Shown here one piece after another: positions 33,151 to 43,554 of a stretch of DNA of 64,000 nucleotides. The notes under the pieces were generated by a model. The model was not told where the DNA came from, made no database searches, and worked only from the letters and a program-made list of their open reading frames with translations. Origin of the DNA: Heterohyrax brucei (Eukaryota > Chordata > Mammalia > Hyracoidea > Procaviidae); contig CM053140.1 in the NCBI GenBank assembly GCA_028571685.1, forward strand, positions 56,426,201-56,490,200. The letters run 5' to 3'. Both the position numbers and the translations under genes were made by a program. Position 1 is the stretch's first letter. Each line of letters begins with the position of its first letter.

Positions 33151-33686
33151 TATTAGGACTGCCAATTAAGGTCACAAACTCAGAAAAAATGCCACATACC
33201 TCACTGCTGATATCACTATGGTCACCTTCTAAGTACTGCTCTTCAGAAGCTATGCACTGACGCCAGTGCCTAGTCTGCTGTTCAGAGCAATTTTGGAACT
33301 CTTTCTGGAATGGCCATTAGCGTTGCAGTGGTATTTCCTGAATTTCATCAACATGTCTTCCTTTCAATATTTCTTTATCTTTGGGCAAAGAAAAAAGTCA
33401 CTGGCAGCCAGATCAAGTAAGTAGCAGAGAGTGTTCCAATACAGTTATTTATTTATTGGCTAAAAACTCTATACAATTAAGTTCGTGAACTTGCCACTGT
33501 GCCACCATGTACAATGGACATTCCTGAAAAGACTTGCAAAATTGCTTTGAATGGTAGACTAGGCACTGGCATCAGTGCATAGCTTCCCAAGGGGAGTACT
33601 TACAAGGTGACCATAGTGATATTCAGCAATAAAGTATGTAGCACTTAGAACAATTAAGTTCTTGGACTAATTGTCAGACTTCACTT
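33151..33686. mobile_element. Mariner-type MITE, second copy, inside the RTE
   Basis: Same family as 29396-29956: CATACCTCACTGCTGATATC and GGGGAGTACTTACAAGGTGA, with a degenerate left end and a right end TTGTCAGACTTCA. The RTE reading GCAGTA|TTGACAGGGAA is broken at a TA. Confidence 0.83.
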
Positions 33687-34221
33687 ATTGACAGGGAACT
33701 GCCAGATATTCAAGCCAGATTCAGAAAGGATGTAGAATGATGGTCATCACTGCTGACATCAGATGGATCTTGGCTAAGGCAAAGAATATCAGAAAGATAC
33801 TTACCTGTGTTCTATTGACTATGCCAAAGCATGCAACTTTGGATTATAACAGATTATGGATAACACTGAGAAGAATGGGAATTCCAAAACACTTAATCAC
33901 ATTCATAATGAACCTATACATGGGCCAAGAGGCAGTCGTTTGAACATAGCAAGAAGATACTATGTGGGTTTAAATCAGAATAGGTGTGCATCAGGGTTGT
34001 ATCCTTTCACTGTACTTATTCAATCCATACGCTGAGCAAATAGTCTGAGAAGCTGGACCATATGAAGAAGAATGTGTCATCAGGATTAGTGGAAGGCTTG
34101 GTTACAATTTGTGGAATGCAAATAACACAACCTTGCTTGCCAAGAGCAAAGATGAGTTGAAGCATTTACTGATGAATCAAATACCACACAGCCTTCAGTA
34201 TAGATTACACCTCAACATAAG

Positions 34222-34746
34222 TGTCATAGATTGAATTGTGTCCCCCCAAAAATATGTGTAGCCATGCGACTGGGCCACAATTCCCAGTATCGTGTGACTG
34301 TCCTCCATTTTGTGGTTTTCCTAAGCTGTATGTTAAAGGATTAGGGTGGGACTGTAAATCCCTTCATAGGATCCTCTCCCTGCTCCACTGTAAAGGGAGT
34401 TTCCCTGGACTATGGCTTGATCCACCCTTAATCCTTTCATCCTACAAGAGGTAAAAGGACGGGGAAGCAGGCAGAGAATTGGGAACCTCACACCATCAAG
34501 CAAGCAGCACTGGGAAAAGAACTTGTCCTTCAGACCTGAGTTTCCTGCGCCAAGATGCTCCCTGAACAAAGACTGATGCAAAACCGGACTTTCCTCCAGA
34601 GTCGACACGGGGGAAAGCCTTCCCCTGGAGCAGACACCCTGAATATGGACTTGTAGCGTACTGGACTGTGTAAGAATAAGCATTCCTTTGTTAAAGCCAT
34701 CCACTCTCTGGTATTTCTGTTAGAGCAGCCCTAGCTGACTAAAACA
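34222..34746 (+). mobile_element. Solo LTR, MaLR-like, inside the RTE
   Basis: Starts TGTCATAGATTGAATTGTGT, ends CTGACTAAAACA. ATAAG before and ATAAA after fit a mutated 5-bp duplication; RTE sequence (CTCAACATAA | AGAAAACAAAAAT) continues across. Complete relative of the antisense LTRs at 5776-9409. Confidence 0.87.
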
Positions 34747-34779
34747 ATAAAGAAAACAAAAATCCTTACAACTGCTTAG

Positions 34780-36005
34780 GGGACATCTATATCAATTGGT
34801 ACAACTTAGTTCTTAAAGATAATTTCTATGTCCTACTTTGGTTGAGTAGTGTCTGGGGTCTTAAAAGCTTGCAAGCAGCCATCAAAGATGTACTTATTGA
34901 TCTCTTCTAATCCAGAGCAAGGGAAAGTGAAAAAAAAAAATCACAACTGAAGACTCAAGGGAGCAATTTGTCCAAAGACTGATGGACCACATGAACTGTC
35001 TACACAAGCCCAAGACCAGAAGAATCAGATGATGCCCATCTCCCACTTTAACTGGGATTACAGCAGGGGGTTCTGGACACAGCAGGAGAAAAATGTAGAA
35101 TAAAATCAAATTCACAAAAAAGGCCAAATTTACTGGTCTGACAGAGACTGGAGGAAACCCTGAGACTGTGGCGCCAGGATACCCTTCTGACCGAGAACTG
35201 AAGCCACTCCAGAAGTTCACCTTTCAGCCAAAGATTAGGAAGGCCTATAAAACAAACACGTGAGGAATGTGCTTTTGAGTTCATTCGAGTATAGAAGACC
35301 AAATGGGCAACACCTGCCCAAAAACAAAGACAAGAAGGTGAGAAAGAACAGGAAAACTGGAAGAATGGCAACAGGAAACCTAGGGTGGGAAGGGAAAGGG
35401 GGAGACTGCTGACACAATGTGGGGATCGCAACTAATGTCAGGAAACAATTTGTATATAAATTTCTGAATAAGACAACGTAGAGTCCCTGACCTAGCGTGA
35501 GAGAAAGAGTTGTGCGGATCTAGAACTCTCATTAAAAGACCAGACTTGATGGTCCTCCAACTGTGAGGTCTTCTAAGAACATGGCCCCTAGATTTACTGC
35601 TAGCCCAGATCTGAAACCAACACTTCAGACAGAGAATGGACTGGACTATGGGACACAGAGTGATGCAGGTGGTGTGTGCACTTTATGGTTTAATATATAT
35701 ATGAGGCTGTCCTACTGGTTTCTTTTCAGAGGGGGAAGGAGAATGTGGAGAGGAGGGGACAAGTGTTGGTTGAGTGGATACCAGATGTAAAGAGTGTCAA
35801 AGAGGAGTGTGCCATCTTAGGGTGAGCAGATAGAGTTGCAGAGAGGAGGGTGACTGGGGTTTTATATAGTAAATTGACTTGGACTTTCACTTAACCACAA
35901 TTTTAAAAAATTTAATAAATGAAAAAAAATTAATTTTTGAATGAGAAACTGATTTGCTCTGTAAACTTTCACCTAAAGTACAATTTAAAAAAAGACAAGC
36001 AAAAA
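34780..36005 (+). mobile_element. L1 3' end inserted into the RTE, possibly two copies
   Basis: GGGTCTTAAAAGCTTGCAAG, CCAAGACCAGAAGAATCAGA and ATTTGCTCTGTAAACTTTCA are L1 3' motifs. Two ends (near 35905 and 35990) suggest a tandem or double insertion. RTE sequence resumes at about 36010. Confidence 0.7.
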
Positions 36006-36734
36006 CAAGTGAGAAAACCTCTCTAGTAAACTAATAAGCAACATCGTGATAAATGGTGAAAATATCAAAAGTTGTGAAGGATTTCACTTTACTTGGATCC
36101 ACAATCAACACCGATGGAAGTAGCAGTCAAGAAATCAAACCATATTTTGCACCCGGCAAACTTGCTGCAAAAGACCTCTTTCAAGTGTTGAAAAGGAAAA
36201 ACGTCACTTTGGGGGACTATGGTGCTCTGGACCCAAGCCAAGATATTTTCCATTGCCTTATATGCATGGGGAAGTGGTAAAATGAATATGGAAGACTAAA
36301 GAAGAATTGATGCCTTCTTTTTTTTTGAATTACAGTGTTGCTGAAGAACGCTGAATAATATATCATGGACTGCCAGAACTATGAACAAATCTGTCTTGAA
36401 GTACAGACAGAATGCAGAAAGCAATGATGGCAAGACTTCATCTTCCATACTTTGTACCTCTTATCAGAAGAATGAGCCCCTGGAGAAGGTGATCATGCTT
36501 GGCAAGGTCAAGGGGCAGCAAAAAAGAGCAAGTCCCTCAAGGAGATACAATGACCAGTGGCTCTAACAGTGAGCTTAAAGATAGCACTGATTGTGAGGAT
36601 GACTCATGATTGGGCAGTGTTTCCTTCTGTTGTACGTAGGAAGGCTCTGAATAGGAATCCATTGGAGGGTGCCTATCAACAACATGCCAGTGGCTATAAT
36701 TCCATTTGGGAATTGATTGTTTTTGTTACGTTAA

Positions 36735-37041
36735 TCAGACAGGATTAGTGTAGGGTGTGTTTTGAGTCAATCTCTTTTGAGACATAAAAAGGTTTAAACA
36801 AGCAAGTGAGACATAGAGATGGTAGAAGAGACATGCCAAGCCACATGATGATTGGCCAGGAACAGAAGCTCAGCAAAGACAAGGAACTTCCTCTAGAGCC
36901 GACAGAGAGTGAAAGTCGTCTCCTAGAATGGGCTCCCTAAATTCAGACTTTTGTCCTCCTAAACCGAGAAAAACAAATTTCTGTTCGTTAAAGCCAACCA
37001 CATGTGGTATTTCTGTCATAACAGCATTAAATAACTCAGAC
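36735..37041 (+). mobile_element. Truncated MaLR-like LTR, different subfamily
   Basis: It lacks the TGTCATAGATTG start. From CTTCCTCTAGAGCCGACAGA it parallels the other LTRs and ends ACATGTGGTATTTCTGTCAT, AACTCAGACA. Confidence 0.72.
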
Positions 37042-37184
37042 ACTGTTGCCCTGAGATAATCTTTAACCTTTAGACCAAAAATACCTCCTAAAGTCTTAAT
37101 ACCAAGAAATAGTTTAGGTAACTAGTAAATAATAAAATTGTCTGCTTTGAGACTATAATCTTTTAAGATTTATGTATTTGAGAT

Positions 37185-37382
37185 CACAGTGACAATGGCA
37201 ACTGGAAGATGAGACAGAAACCTCAGGGGTCAGTGAGTTTGTGTTCATGGAGGGAAGAACCACTCAGTAAAGGAGAGTGACAATGGTTGCACAACTCAAA
37301 GAAAGTAATCAATGTTACTGAATTATAAGTGTAGAAACTGTCAAATTGGTGTATATTTTGCTTTGTATATTCCAACAACAAA
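37185..37382 (+). repeat. Unclassified repeat, copy 2
   Basis: Partner of 22567-22765: CAGAAACCTCAGGGGTCAGT, TGGTTGCACAACTCAAAGAA, ATGTTACTGAATTATAAG, ATATTCCAACAAC. Confidence 0.6.
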
Positions 37383-37460
37383 AAACCCTATGGGACAATT
37401 CTATTCTGTCACATGCTGTCACTATGAGTCAAACTTGACTCAGTGGCACCTAACAACATG
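37383..37460 (+). repeat. SINE/RTE tail fragment, sense
   Basis: CCCTATGGGACAATTCTATT and CAGTGGCACCTAACAAC. Only the 3' end remains. Confidence 0.75.
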
Positions 37461-37464
37461 GGCA

Positions 37465-37628
37465 TGTGTAACCAGGAAAGAAGGGAAGACATCCTGGAAG
37501 AAGTGATCATGAAGATGAGCAAGCTTGAAGAAGAGGGAAGACTTGTTCAAAGTACAAGAGTAGCATGTGCAAAGGCCCTGTGGCAAGAGAATTGAAGGAA
37601 CACCAGCTTGGCTAGAGCCTAACAGGCA
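37465..37628 (+). repeat. L2 LINE fragment
   Basis: AGACATCCTGGAAGAAGTGA, GTGCAAAGGCCCTGTGGCAA and CCAGCTTGGCTAGAGCC. Confidence 0.7.
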
Positions 37629-37639
37629 GTGGTGCAAAG

Positions 37640-38420
37640 TGTGAACTGAGGCTGCAGCAGCATTACCACATTGCAGGCTATGGTTTGGTGTCTATAGTAC
37701 TCTGCGGAGGGACTGCTATTCCTTCCTACAGATGGGCAAGCTGACCTGCCCGAGGTCCCCAAGCAGGACCCAGGTGTTATCAGGTCCCCAGCATGACACA
37801 TTACCTCTCCAACACCCCACAGGAAGTGAAACTTAGTCATAGGTACACACAACCAGCTACTCAGACCTTAAATTGTGATGGTAAGTTTGATAAGGAATTT
37901 TTTCCTCTGAGAGGAGAAGAAAGAGGGCCAGGGGCCCCAAGGAGAGGGTCAGTTGAAGATAAGATCACTCTCACTTTCCCCTTACTTTCTCCACTTCTCT
38001 CATCTGCTCCATCTCCCTCACTCTCATTCTCTGAGTCTCAATGTCATTTCCTAAATCTAATCTTAGTTAGCTGCAAGCCAGGAATCTGGGACCTGTATGT
38101 ATCTGTTCTAAACCCTCAGTAGGGTTGCTAAAGGAAGAACAAACAAACAAACAAACATTCACATAAATTTGAATTTCAGATAAATAACATATACATGTAT
38201 ATTTATTCTAAATATATCCCCAACACTGCAACTATAGCCCTGAGCAACACGGACTGGGACATCACAGACTGCTTCCAGGGGACTGAACTACATAAGATGA
38301 ATACTGCCAGTTCTGGCTCAGGGCTGCCTTCAGTTCACCCCTCACCTTCATTCATCGGGAGGTGGAGAGGAAGTGAACAGGAGAACAAACAAACTCTGTG
38401 GCCAGTCCCCAGGGATGTCT
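37640..38420. other. No gene; unclassified
   Basis: Mixed sequence with (AAAC)n at about 38137-38157. No exon supported. Confidence 0.45.
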
Positions 38421-38640
38421 CCAAGCTCTGCTACTTTGTAGCTTTGTGACCTTGGAGAGGCGCTGGGACCCAGAGAATGGGATACTTGAACTCTCTGTCC
38501 TCTGGTTCATCATCTGTACCCTGGAGCACCTACCTCATAAATTCATTGTGAGGATTAAATGAGTTAACACATATTAAGTGCTTAGAACGGTACTGGGCCC
38601 GTAATAAATGCTATGGCAGTGATAGTTGTAATTATTTATT
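38420..38640 (+). repeat. MIR, sense
   Basis: TTTGTAGCTTTGTGACCTTG, GAGGATTAAATGAGTTAACA, GGCCCGTAATAAATGCTA; a well kept copy. Confidence 0.85.
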
Positions 38641-38695
38641 CATAGCAGAATGAATGTAGGCAGAGACTCTGTTTTGTTCATTGCTGTATCCCCAG

Positions 38696-38835
38696 CAGAA
38701 ACCCTAGTGGCGTAGTGGCTAAATCCTATGTCTGTTAACCAGAAGATCAGCAGTTCAAATTCGCCAGGCACTGCTTGGAAACTCTATGGCTTACAAGGTC
38801 ACTATGAGAGAGAATTGATTCGACAGAAGAAGGCC
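38696..38835 (+). repeat. tRNA-derived SINE, sense
   Basis: AAACCCTAGTGGCGTAGTGG head, CAGTTCAAATTC B-box-like, TTGATTCGACAGAAG tail. Confidence 0.87.
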
Positions 38836-38859
38836 TGGCCTATAGAACCGGGCATGGTG

Positions 38860-38882
38860 TGAGATAGATAGATAGATAGATA
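38860..38882. repeat. (TAGA)n microsatellite
   Basis: Five to six tandem units of GATA/TAGA. Confidence 0.9.
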
Positions 38883-38929
38883 CTCCATAGACATTTGTTG
38901 AATTACATTCCTGAATAGCCAGGATTATA

Positions 38930-39058
38930 ATTTCTGTTTCACAGATAAGGAAATTGAGGTCTAGAGACATGAATTTCCCAGTGTTAAGGAGGTGGCTAAG
39001 CTGGGATTCAAACCCAGATTTGTCGAGTTCCAAAGTCCTTCCAACCCAAAACTCAGTT
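38930..39058 (-). repeat. MIR, antisense
   Basis: CACAGATAAGGAAATTGAGG, GGTGGCTAAGCTGGGATTCA, AACCCAGATTTGTCGAG. Confidence 0.8.
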
Positions 39059-39167
39059 TTGATCAGCTGAGGCCCTGTTCTGGGGAAAACACAGAGGGAG
39101 GAAACCACTTGGATTCAGGATAAATACTCATCCACTTTAATTTTTTAAGGCCCTGGCCTGCTCCCAG

Positions 39168-39330
39168 ACACCCAGGTGACATGGTGGTTAAGAGCTAGAC
39201 TGCTAACCAAAAAAGGTCGGCAGTTTGAATTTACCAGGTGCTCCTTGGAAGCTATATGAGTCAGTTCTACTCTATTCTACATGGTCACTATGAGTTGGAA
39301 TCAACTTGACAGCAGCAGGTTTGGTTTTGT
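39168..39330 (+). repeat. tRNA-derived SINE, sense
   Basis: GACATGGTGGTTAAGAGCTA head, GCAGTTTGAATTTACC, tail GTTGGAATCAACTTGACAGC. Confidence 0.9.
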
Positions 39331-40049
39331 GTTACAGCCTGTTCTCAACCGGCTGTGTGACCATAGGTCAGTCATTCCACCTTTCTGAGCCCCAGTTTCA
39401 AGATACGGTGAGGATTCAAGAAAAGCGCTGGTTGGCAGAGTCTTGCTCACAGGAGCCTTTTGATAAACATCGTTTTCCATCCATCTGCTTTAGCACCTCT
39501 TTGCAAATAACTAGTCAGTCTTCAACACCCATGAAACTTGGCAAGCCTATCCTTTCACTTCCCGCTTGGGAGTAACTCTCAACACACCTGAGCTTCTAAG
39601 ACCTATCTCGATGGAGGCTGACTCTCTCTAGGGAAAATCTTCCTCTTCGGCTTTTTACTCCAACGTCATCTCCCCAGGTGCAGGTGTATCCTGAGCTGCA
39701 CAAGTCCGAATCAACGCAGAGCTGGGCCTGTAACTAGAGAGATTTCAGGGAGGCCTAGCTTGAAAGAATCTTCCTCAAGCGATAGGACACAACTAAGCAC
39801 AAATTACAAAAAAATGCAATCACTCCAGGGCGCTGTGGGTCCCGCTGGTGGTGACAGAACAGTTGGAGTCTCCTGGGGCGCTAAGACCCTCAGGGAGAAC
39901 CCTGTGTAGGCTTCTGTGCTGGGCAGAAACCTATAGAGGGTTGGAGGGATCCCAAGGATCTCAGGCGGTGAGGGGTTGAGGGGAGCAGGGCCCAGGCTTC
40001 TTTCAAGCCTACGTGAGGGGTGAAGGCTCACGATACCCTGAATGTGTGT
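39331..40049. other. Upstream flank of RPS6KA1, no gene
   Basis: About 700 bp, with a MIR-like patch (39340-39420). The rest is unique and may hold upstream regulatory sequence, but I can point to no site. Confidence 0.5.
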
Positions 40050-40373
40050 GCGCATAGGGGCTTCCCTTCTACTGGAGGGAGAAAGGACATCTGGGAGCGA
40101 TTCTCGAAAAGAGGTAAGTGTGAAAGACAAGTCACCCTTCCAACCTCCGGTTTAGGGGGGAGGAGCCATGAGGATCTCTTTGGGGCGGAGCAGAGCCCCG
40201 GCTAGGGGCTCCTGGAGGAGGCAGGGCCGGTGCTGCCCTTTTGGCGGGGGCAGGGGTCTGCGCTTGGACTACCGCGCCGGGGGGCTGGGGCGGGGTGCCA
40301 GAGGCCACGCCCCCTCGCAGGTAGCCAATGGGCGCGGCGGCGCCGGGTGACGGAGAGAGTCGAAGTGCTAGTG

Positions 40374-40428
40374 CCGCGGCTGCGGCGGTAGCGGCGGCGG
40401 CAGCGGCGGCGGCAGCGGCAGCGGACGG
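40374..40428 (+). repeat. GCN/GCA triplet repeat in the presumed 5' UTR
   Basis: An interrupted run of GCG, GCA and GTA triplets lies about 120 bp before the RPS6KA1 start codon. In one frame it would read as polyalanine. Such GC-rich triplets are common in CpG-island 5' UTRs, can fold strongly and are often variable in length. Confidence 0.9.
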
Positions 40429-40544
40429 CCCAGCCCGGGCGCTGGGGGCGCGGGGGATCGGGCGCGAGGAGCCAGGGACTTGGGTGCCCGCGAGCGGCGC
40501 AGCCGGGGCCGCAGGAGGAGCGCGGGCGGCCGGGCAGCAGCGCG

Positions 40545-40607
40545 ATGCCGCTCGCCCAGCTCAGGGAGCCCTGGCCGCTCATGGAGCTGGTGCCGCTGGA
40601 CCCAGAG
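40545..40607 (+). CDS. RPS6KA1: RPS6KA1 coding exon 1 (isoform 1 N-terminus)
   Basis: This exon encodes residues 1-21, beginning MPLAQLREPW and ending LDPE, then a donor reading gtgagt. I chose ATG 40545 because the peptide matches the known RSK1 isoform 1 start; from memory human has Lys at residue 7 where this has Arg. A G at -3 gives an acceptable initiation context. The exon ends in phase 0. The segment is a non-catalytic tail ahead of the N-terminal kinase domain and is replaced in the longer isoform by the exon at 54640. It sits inside the CpG island, and intron 1 of about 6.3 kb follows. Confidence 0.97.
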
Positions 40608-40765
40608 GTGAGTGAGCGGGCGGGGGACTGGCGCCGGCGGCCGGCGAGCCCTGGTCCTCCCAGGGGCGGGGCGGCACACGGCGCCACTGCAGCTCGGCGG
40701 GCGCCCTCGAGGGCGCAAGTGCCCTCGGATCTCTTGCTTACTCTCCAGCTCCACCCCCCAATGCC

Positions 40766-40766
<1 letters not shown>

Positions 40767-40818
<52 letters not shown>

Positions 40819-40829
40819 CGCGCGCGCGT
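40767..40829. repeat. (GT)n(CG)n alternating purine-pyrimidine tract
   Basis: About 63 bp of uninterrupted alternating pyrimidine and purine: roughly 21 GT units followed directly by 9 CG units, located 160 bp inside intron 1. Both GT/CA and CG dinucleotide runs can adopt left-handed Z-DNA, CG most readily. Its place just behind an active promoter is where negative supercoiling would favour that form. Confidence 0.95.
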
Positions 40830-42899
40830 TCCACAACGCTCCAAGTAACCCCAATAGCCAGGAGAGGGGGATCCCCTGGGCATTGAGATTGGGTCCCCCT
40901 CACCACACATAACTTGGACCCGTACTGGGATCGGTCGGGAGCCGTCGAGCCGTCGAGACTTCTCCTTTAGCACAGACCAGTAAGGCTGGTGTACTAAATG
41001 TCTGGGATTTTCCCAGAGATAAGTTATGAGATCCCCTTACTTCGTCTTGACGTCTCCTCCTACTGTTCCCCCCACCCCAAGAGCTTCTGCTTGTTTGCTT
41101 CTGACTTCGGCAAGATTGCCCCTCCTGCCCCCGACAGTTGTGGAATTTGAGGTGACACAGCCTACCTGAGGCTGGGACTTCTAGCTGTATTTTCCCCAAG
41201 GCTAGGACCAGAAGACAGCTGTGCCTCTGGACCAGGCTGTGGGGAAGAGGTTGGGGGAAAGCACTAGAGCCTTGTGAGGATTACTGTTTCTGGGGAGGCC
41301 CTGGTACCTGTCTTAGGCTGTCTCCTATAGAAAGGACTGGGCCCTGGGGACTTTGACCTCTGCCTTTCTAGTCCCTTCCTGAAACAGCTCCTGGCTTTCC
41401 TCTGAGGAGTCTGTGGTGCCAGGCTCTAAGGAAGCAGAAAGCTAGCTCCTGTGCCCCATTGAACCCCAAGGTCAAGGTCAAGTCCCTGTACTTGTAGGTT
41501 GCAAAGTTTCCCCTTAGCCTCACCCTGGCAAGGGGGCAGGTGATATTCCCTTTTCTAGGGGGACTGAAGGTGGTGTGCAAGAAGAAGGTGACCTGGACGA
41601 AGTACCAGGAGCTCCGATGATTTTCTCCCACTTAGGCCCCTGGCCTCTGCCTTAGTGCCCTTCTCTACCCTCTCTTGCTTGGGGCAGGCCCGTGTGCCCT
41701 GGCTCTCAGGGTTACAGGCTGGGGTAAGGGTGAGGACCTTGCATCCCCAGTGCCTAGGATGTGCTGGCCCTTTAAAGGGATGGCCAGCTGGAGAGGGTGG
41801 GCATTGGAGGGTGGGCGAGGTAGGATTAGGTAACCAACCTGAAGGCACAATTTGGAGTAAATTGCTCTGGGATGCCTGCCATGGGATTTTTACAGGCCCA
41901 GCACGGCTGCTTGGAGGTTCTCTCGCTGACTCACCCTCTGAGGTGAGAAACACTGCCCTCTGCAGCCTCTATTTCCCCCACACCTTCTGCCTTCTGGGGC
42001 TGAGGATGCAAGGGCCTGGAAGGTGGCACTTGGAGGATCCCTATGCCCAGACACACCCCTGTGACCTACTCCTCCCAGGAGAGAGGTGGAGCTGAGAGAG
42101 ACCAGGGGGAGCATAACCTAAGGCTTTCCTTTGGGTTATGCTGATAGGGAGGGAAGCCATCCAGAAGCTGTCTTCCCAGGCTAGGACACTACTTCCTGCT
42201 TTCCTGTGCAGATCTTTGAGCAGGTATCAGCTTCACCAGGGAGCCAAGTTTAAAGGAAGCTTGACTCAGTTTTGAGTACTACTGCACCTGAATTCTGTAA
42301 GACTATCTTATTCTCTAAGTTTGCAGGGCTGTAATTTCTCCAGGAACATCACCTTGGAAATGCTGTGCAACCCTTGGTCAGTTCTCAGCCTCTCTGAGCC
42401 TCTGCTTCCTGGACCTGAGACAGTGCAGGGCCCTGGGCATGGCTGCCAGTCCTCCCCCTCCCTCCATGGAGGTGCCAGGCGACTGGGTGTTATTGTTTGG
42501 GTAACAGGAGCCACAGGGCAGCCAGAGTGAGGGTTGGGCTGTTGTTGCTGGAGAACAGGGCCTCGCTGTTCTTAGCCCAGGTGACATGTAAGTGATACAG
42601 AGGCCTGACCTGCAGGTATAGGCGCCACCACTGGCTCTTGGCAGCTTCTGGCCAGGGAGGAGGCAGACAAGGGGCTAGCAGGAACATTTGGCAGAGGCCT
42701 GGGATCTGGGCTGCCCTTCCTGTGGTGCCGCCGAAAATGGGCCGCTGGGAGGCAGGGCCTGGCTCAGGGTGTGGCCCAGGTAGAGTAAAGTCACTGGAAG
42801 TGTGGGTGAGGACTCTACTTGGGCCTTCTTTGGCCCTGATGAAAGCAGTAACTTTGTCCCCAGGCACAACCCTGCCATGTGCAGAGCTTTGCTACATGC

Positions 42900-43065
42900 T
42901 AGCAGCCCCATTGTGTCACTCCAGTTTAATTCTTAGAAGTTTTCAAGGTAGGAATTATTAACCCCATTTTCAGATGGGACAACTGAACCCAGAGAGAACT
43001 GGCATCTACATTAATGTTAGTAGCCAGGATTGGAACCCAGCTCTCTCATTATCTTCCACTGACTG
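42900..43065 (-). repeat. MIR, antisense
   Basis: ACCCCATTTTCAGATGGGAC, AACTGAACCCAGAGAGAAC and GGATTGGAACCCAGCTCTC. Confidence 0.8.
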
Positions 43066-43554
43066 GAGAAAGGCTGGGATCAAACTGGCCTAGGTAAAAG
43101 GTACTGCAAGAGTGGCTCCGGATGTTGGCAGACTCTCCTCATCCCGCAGGGCCTGGGTCCAGCCTCAGCCAAAGAGCTGGTGGTGCCAGCCGGCCCTGGC
43201 ACCCGGCCCCTGGCCTCCAGCAGTGTGCAGGGCTGCCAGTGCTGGGCTCTGAACCCGGCTCCTGAGGCTGCTTCCTGCCTGCGGGACACGTGCTGTCTTT
43301 CTCCATCTGCTGCCCTGCTTCACCAGCCACTGCCCTGGCTCCCTCTTTCCAAGGCAGAGCTGCCTGGTGCGAAGGAAGGGTGCCTGTTGGAACTTATCTG
43401 TGACTTCTCTGAAGCAGGCACTGTGGTCTGGGGGCTTTGGGCAGCTGTCACCTTGAGCATTGCTCTCTGAGGAAGAGCAAGGAGAGTGGAGGCCAAAGGA
43501 CCCTTTCCTGTACCTACATTCATTATTCTGCAGGATCACCATCACTGTTCCCCT

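Larger units (their letters stand above)
30886..36690 (+). mobile_element. Near full-length RTE LINE, with four nested insertions
   Basis: RTE sequence can be followed from the 5' region (CCACCACCCATCTGTCAGTT), through the endonuclease part (GCTGCAAACATCCATTAATG; LKLKKTKRRP at about 32264), to the reverse transcriptase (CSIDYAKA at about 33810) and the 3' end (GATTGGGCAGTGTTTCCTTC). The autonomous protein would span about 3 kb, but stops and frameshifts abound. Insertions: an RTE fragment (31535-31866), a mariner MITE (about 33151-33686), an LTR (34222-34746) and an L1 3' end (about 34780-36005). Confidence 0.88.
40050..40720 (+). promoter_or_regulatory. RPS6KA1: CpG-island promoter of RPS6KA1 (main isoform)
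   Basis: This is a GC- and CpG-rich block without a TATA box around the first coding exon. It holds an E2F-like TTGGCGGG at about 40241, a GC box GGGGCGGGG at 40287-40295, an inverted GC box at about 40304-40316 and a CCAAT box at 40325-40329, about 220 bp before the start codon. The pattern is that of a broadly active housekeeping-type promoter. Transcription probably starts between about 40,335 and 40,420, which is inference. A GCN repeat lies at 40374-40428 in the presumed 5' UTR. Confidence 0.85.

Noticed and set aside
1..40000. Exons of the human neighbour HMGN2 upstream
   Set aside because: I looked for the basic HMGN protein sequence and found none; it must lie outside the window.
40202..40906. 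A 234-codon antisense open frame across RPS6KA1 exon 1
   Set aside because: It runs through GC-rich promoter, the triplet repeat and the dinucleotide tract, opposite a known exon; it is a composition effect.
41555..42095. Open frames of 132-146 codons on both strands in intron 1
   Set aside because: Opposed overlapping frames in GC-rich intron sequence with no recognisable protein.
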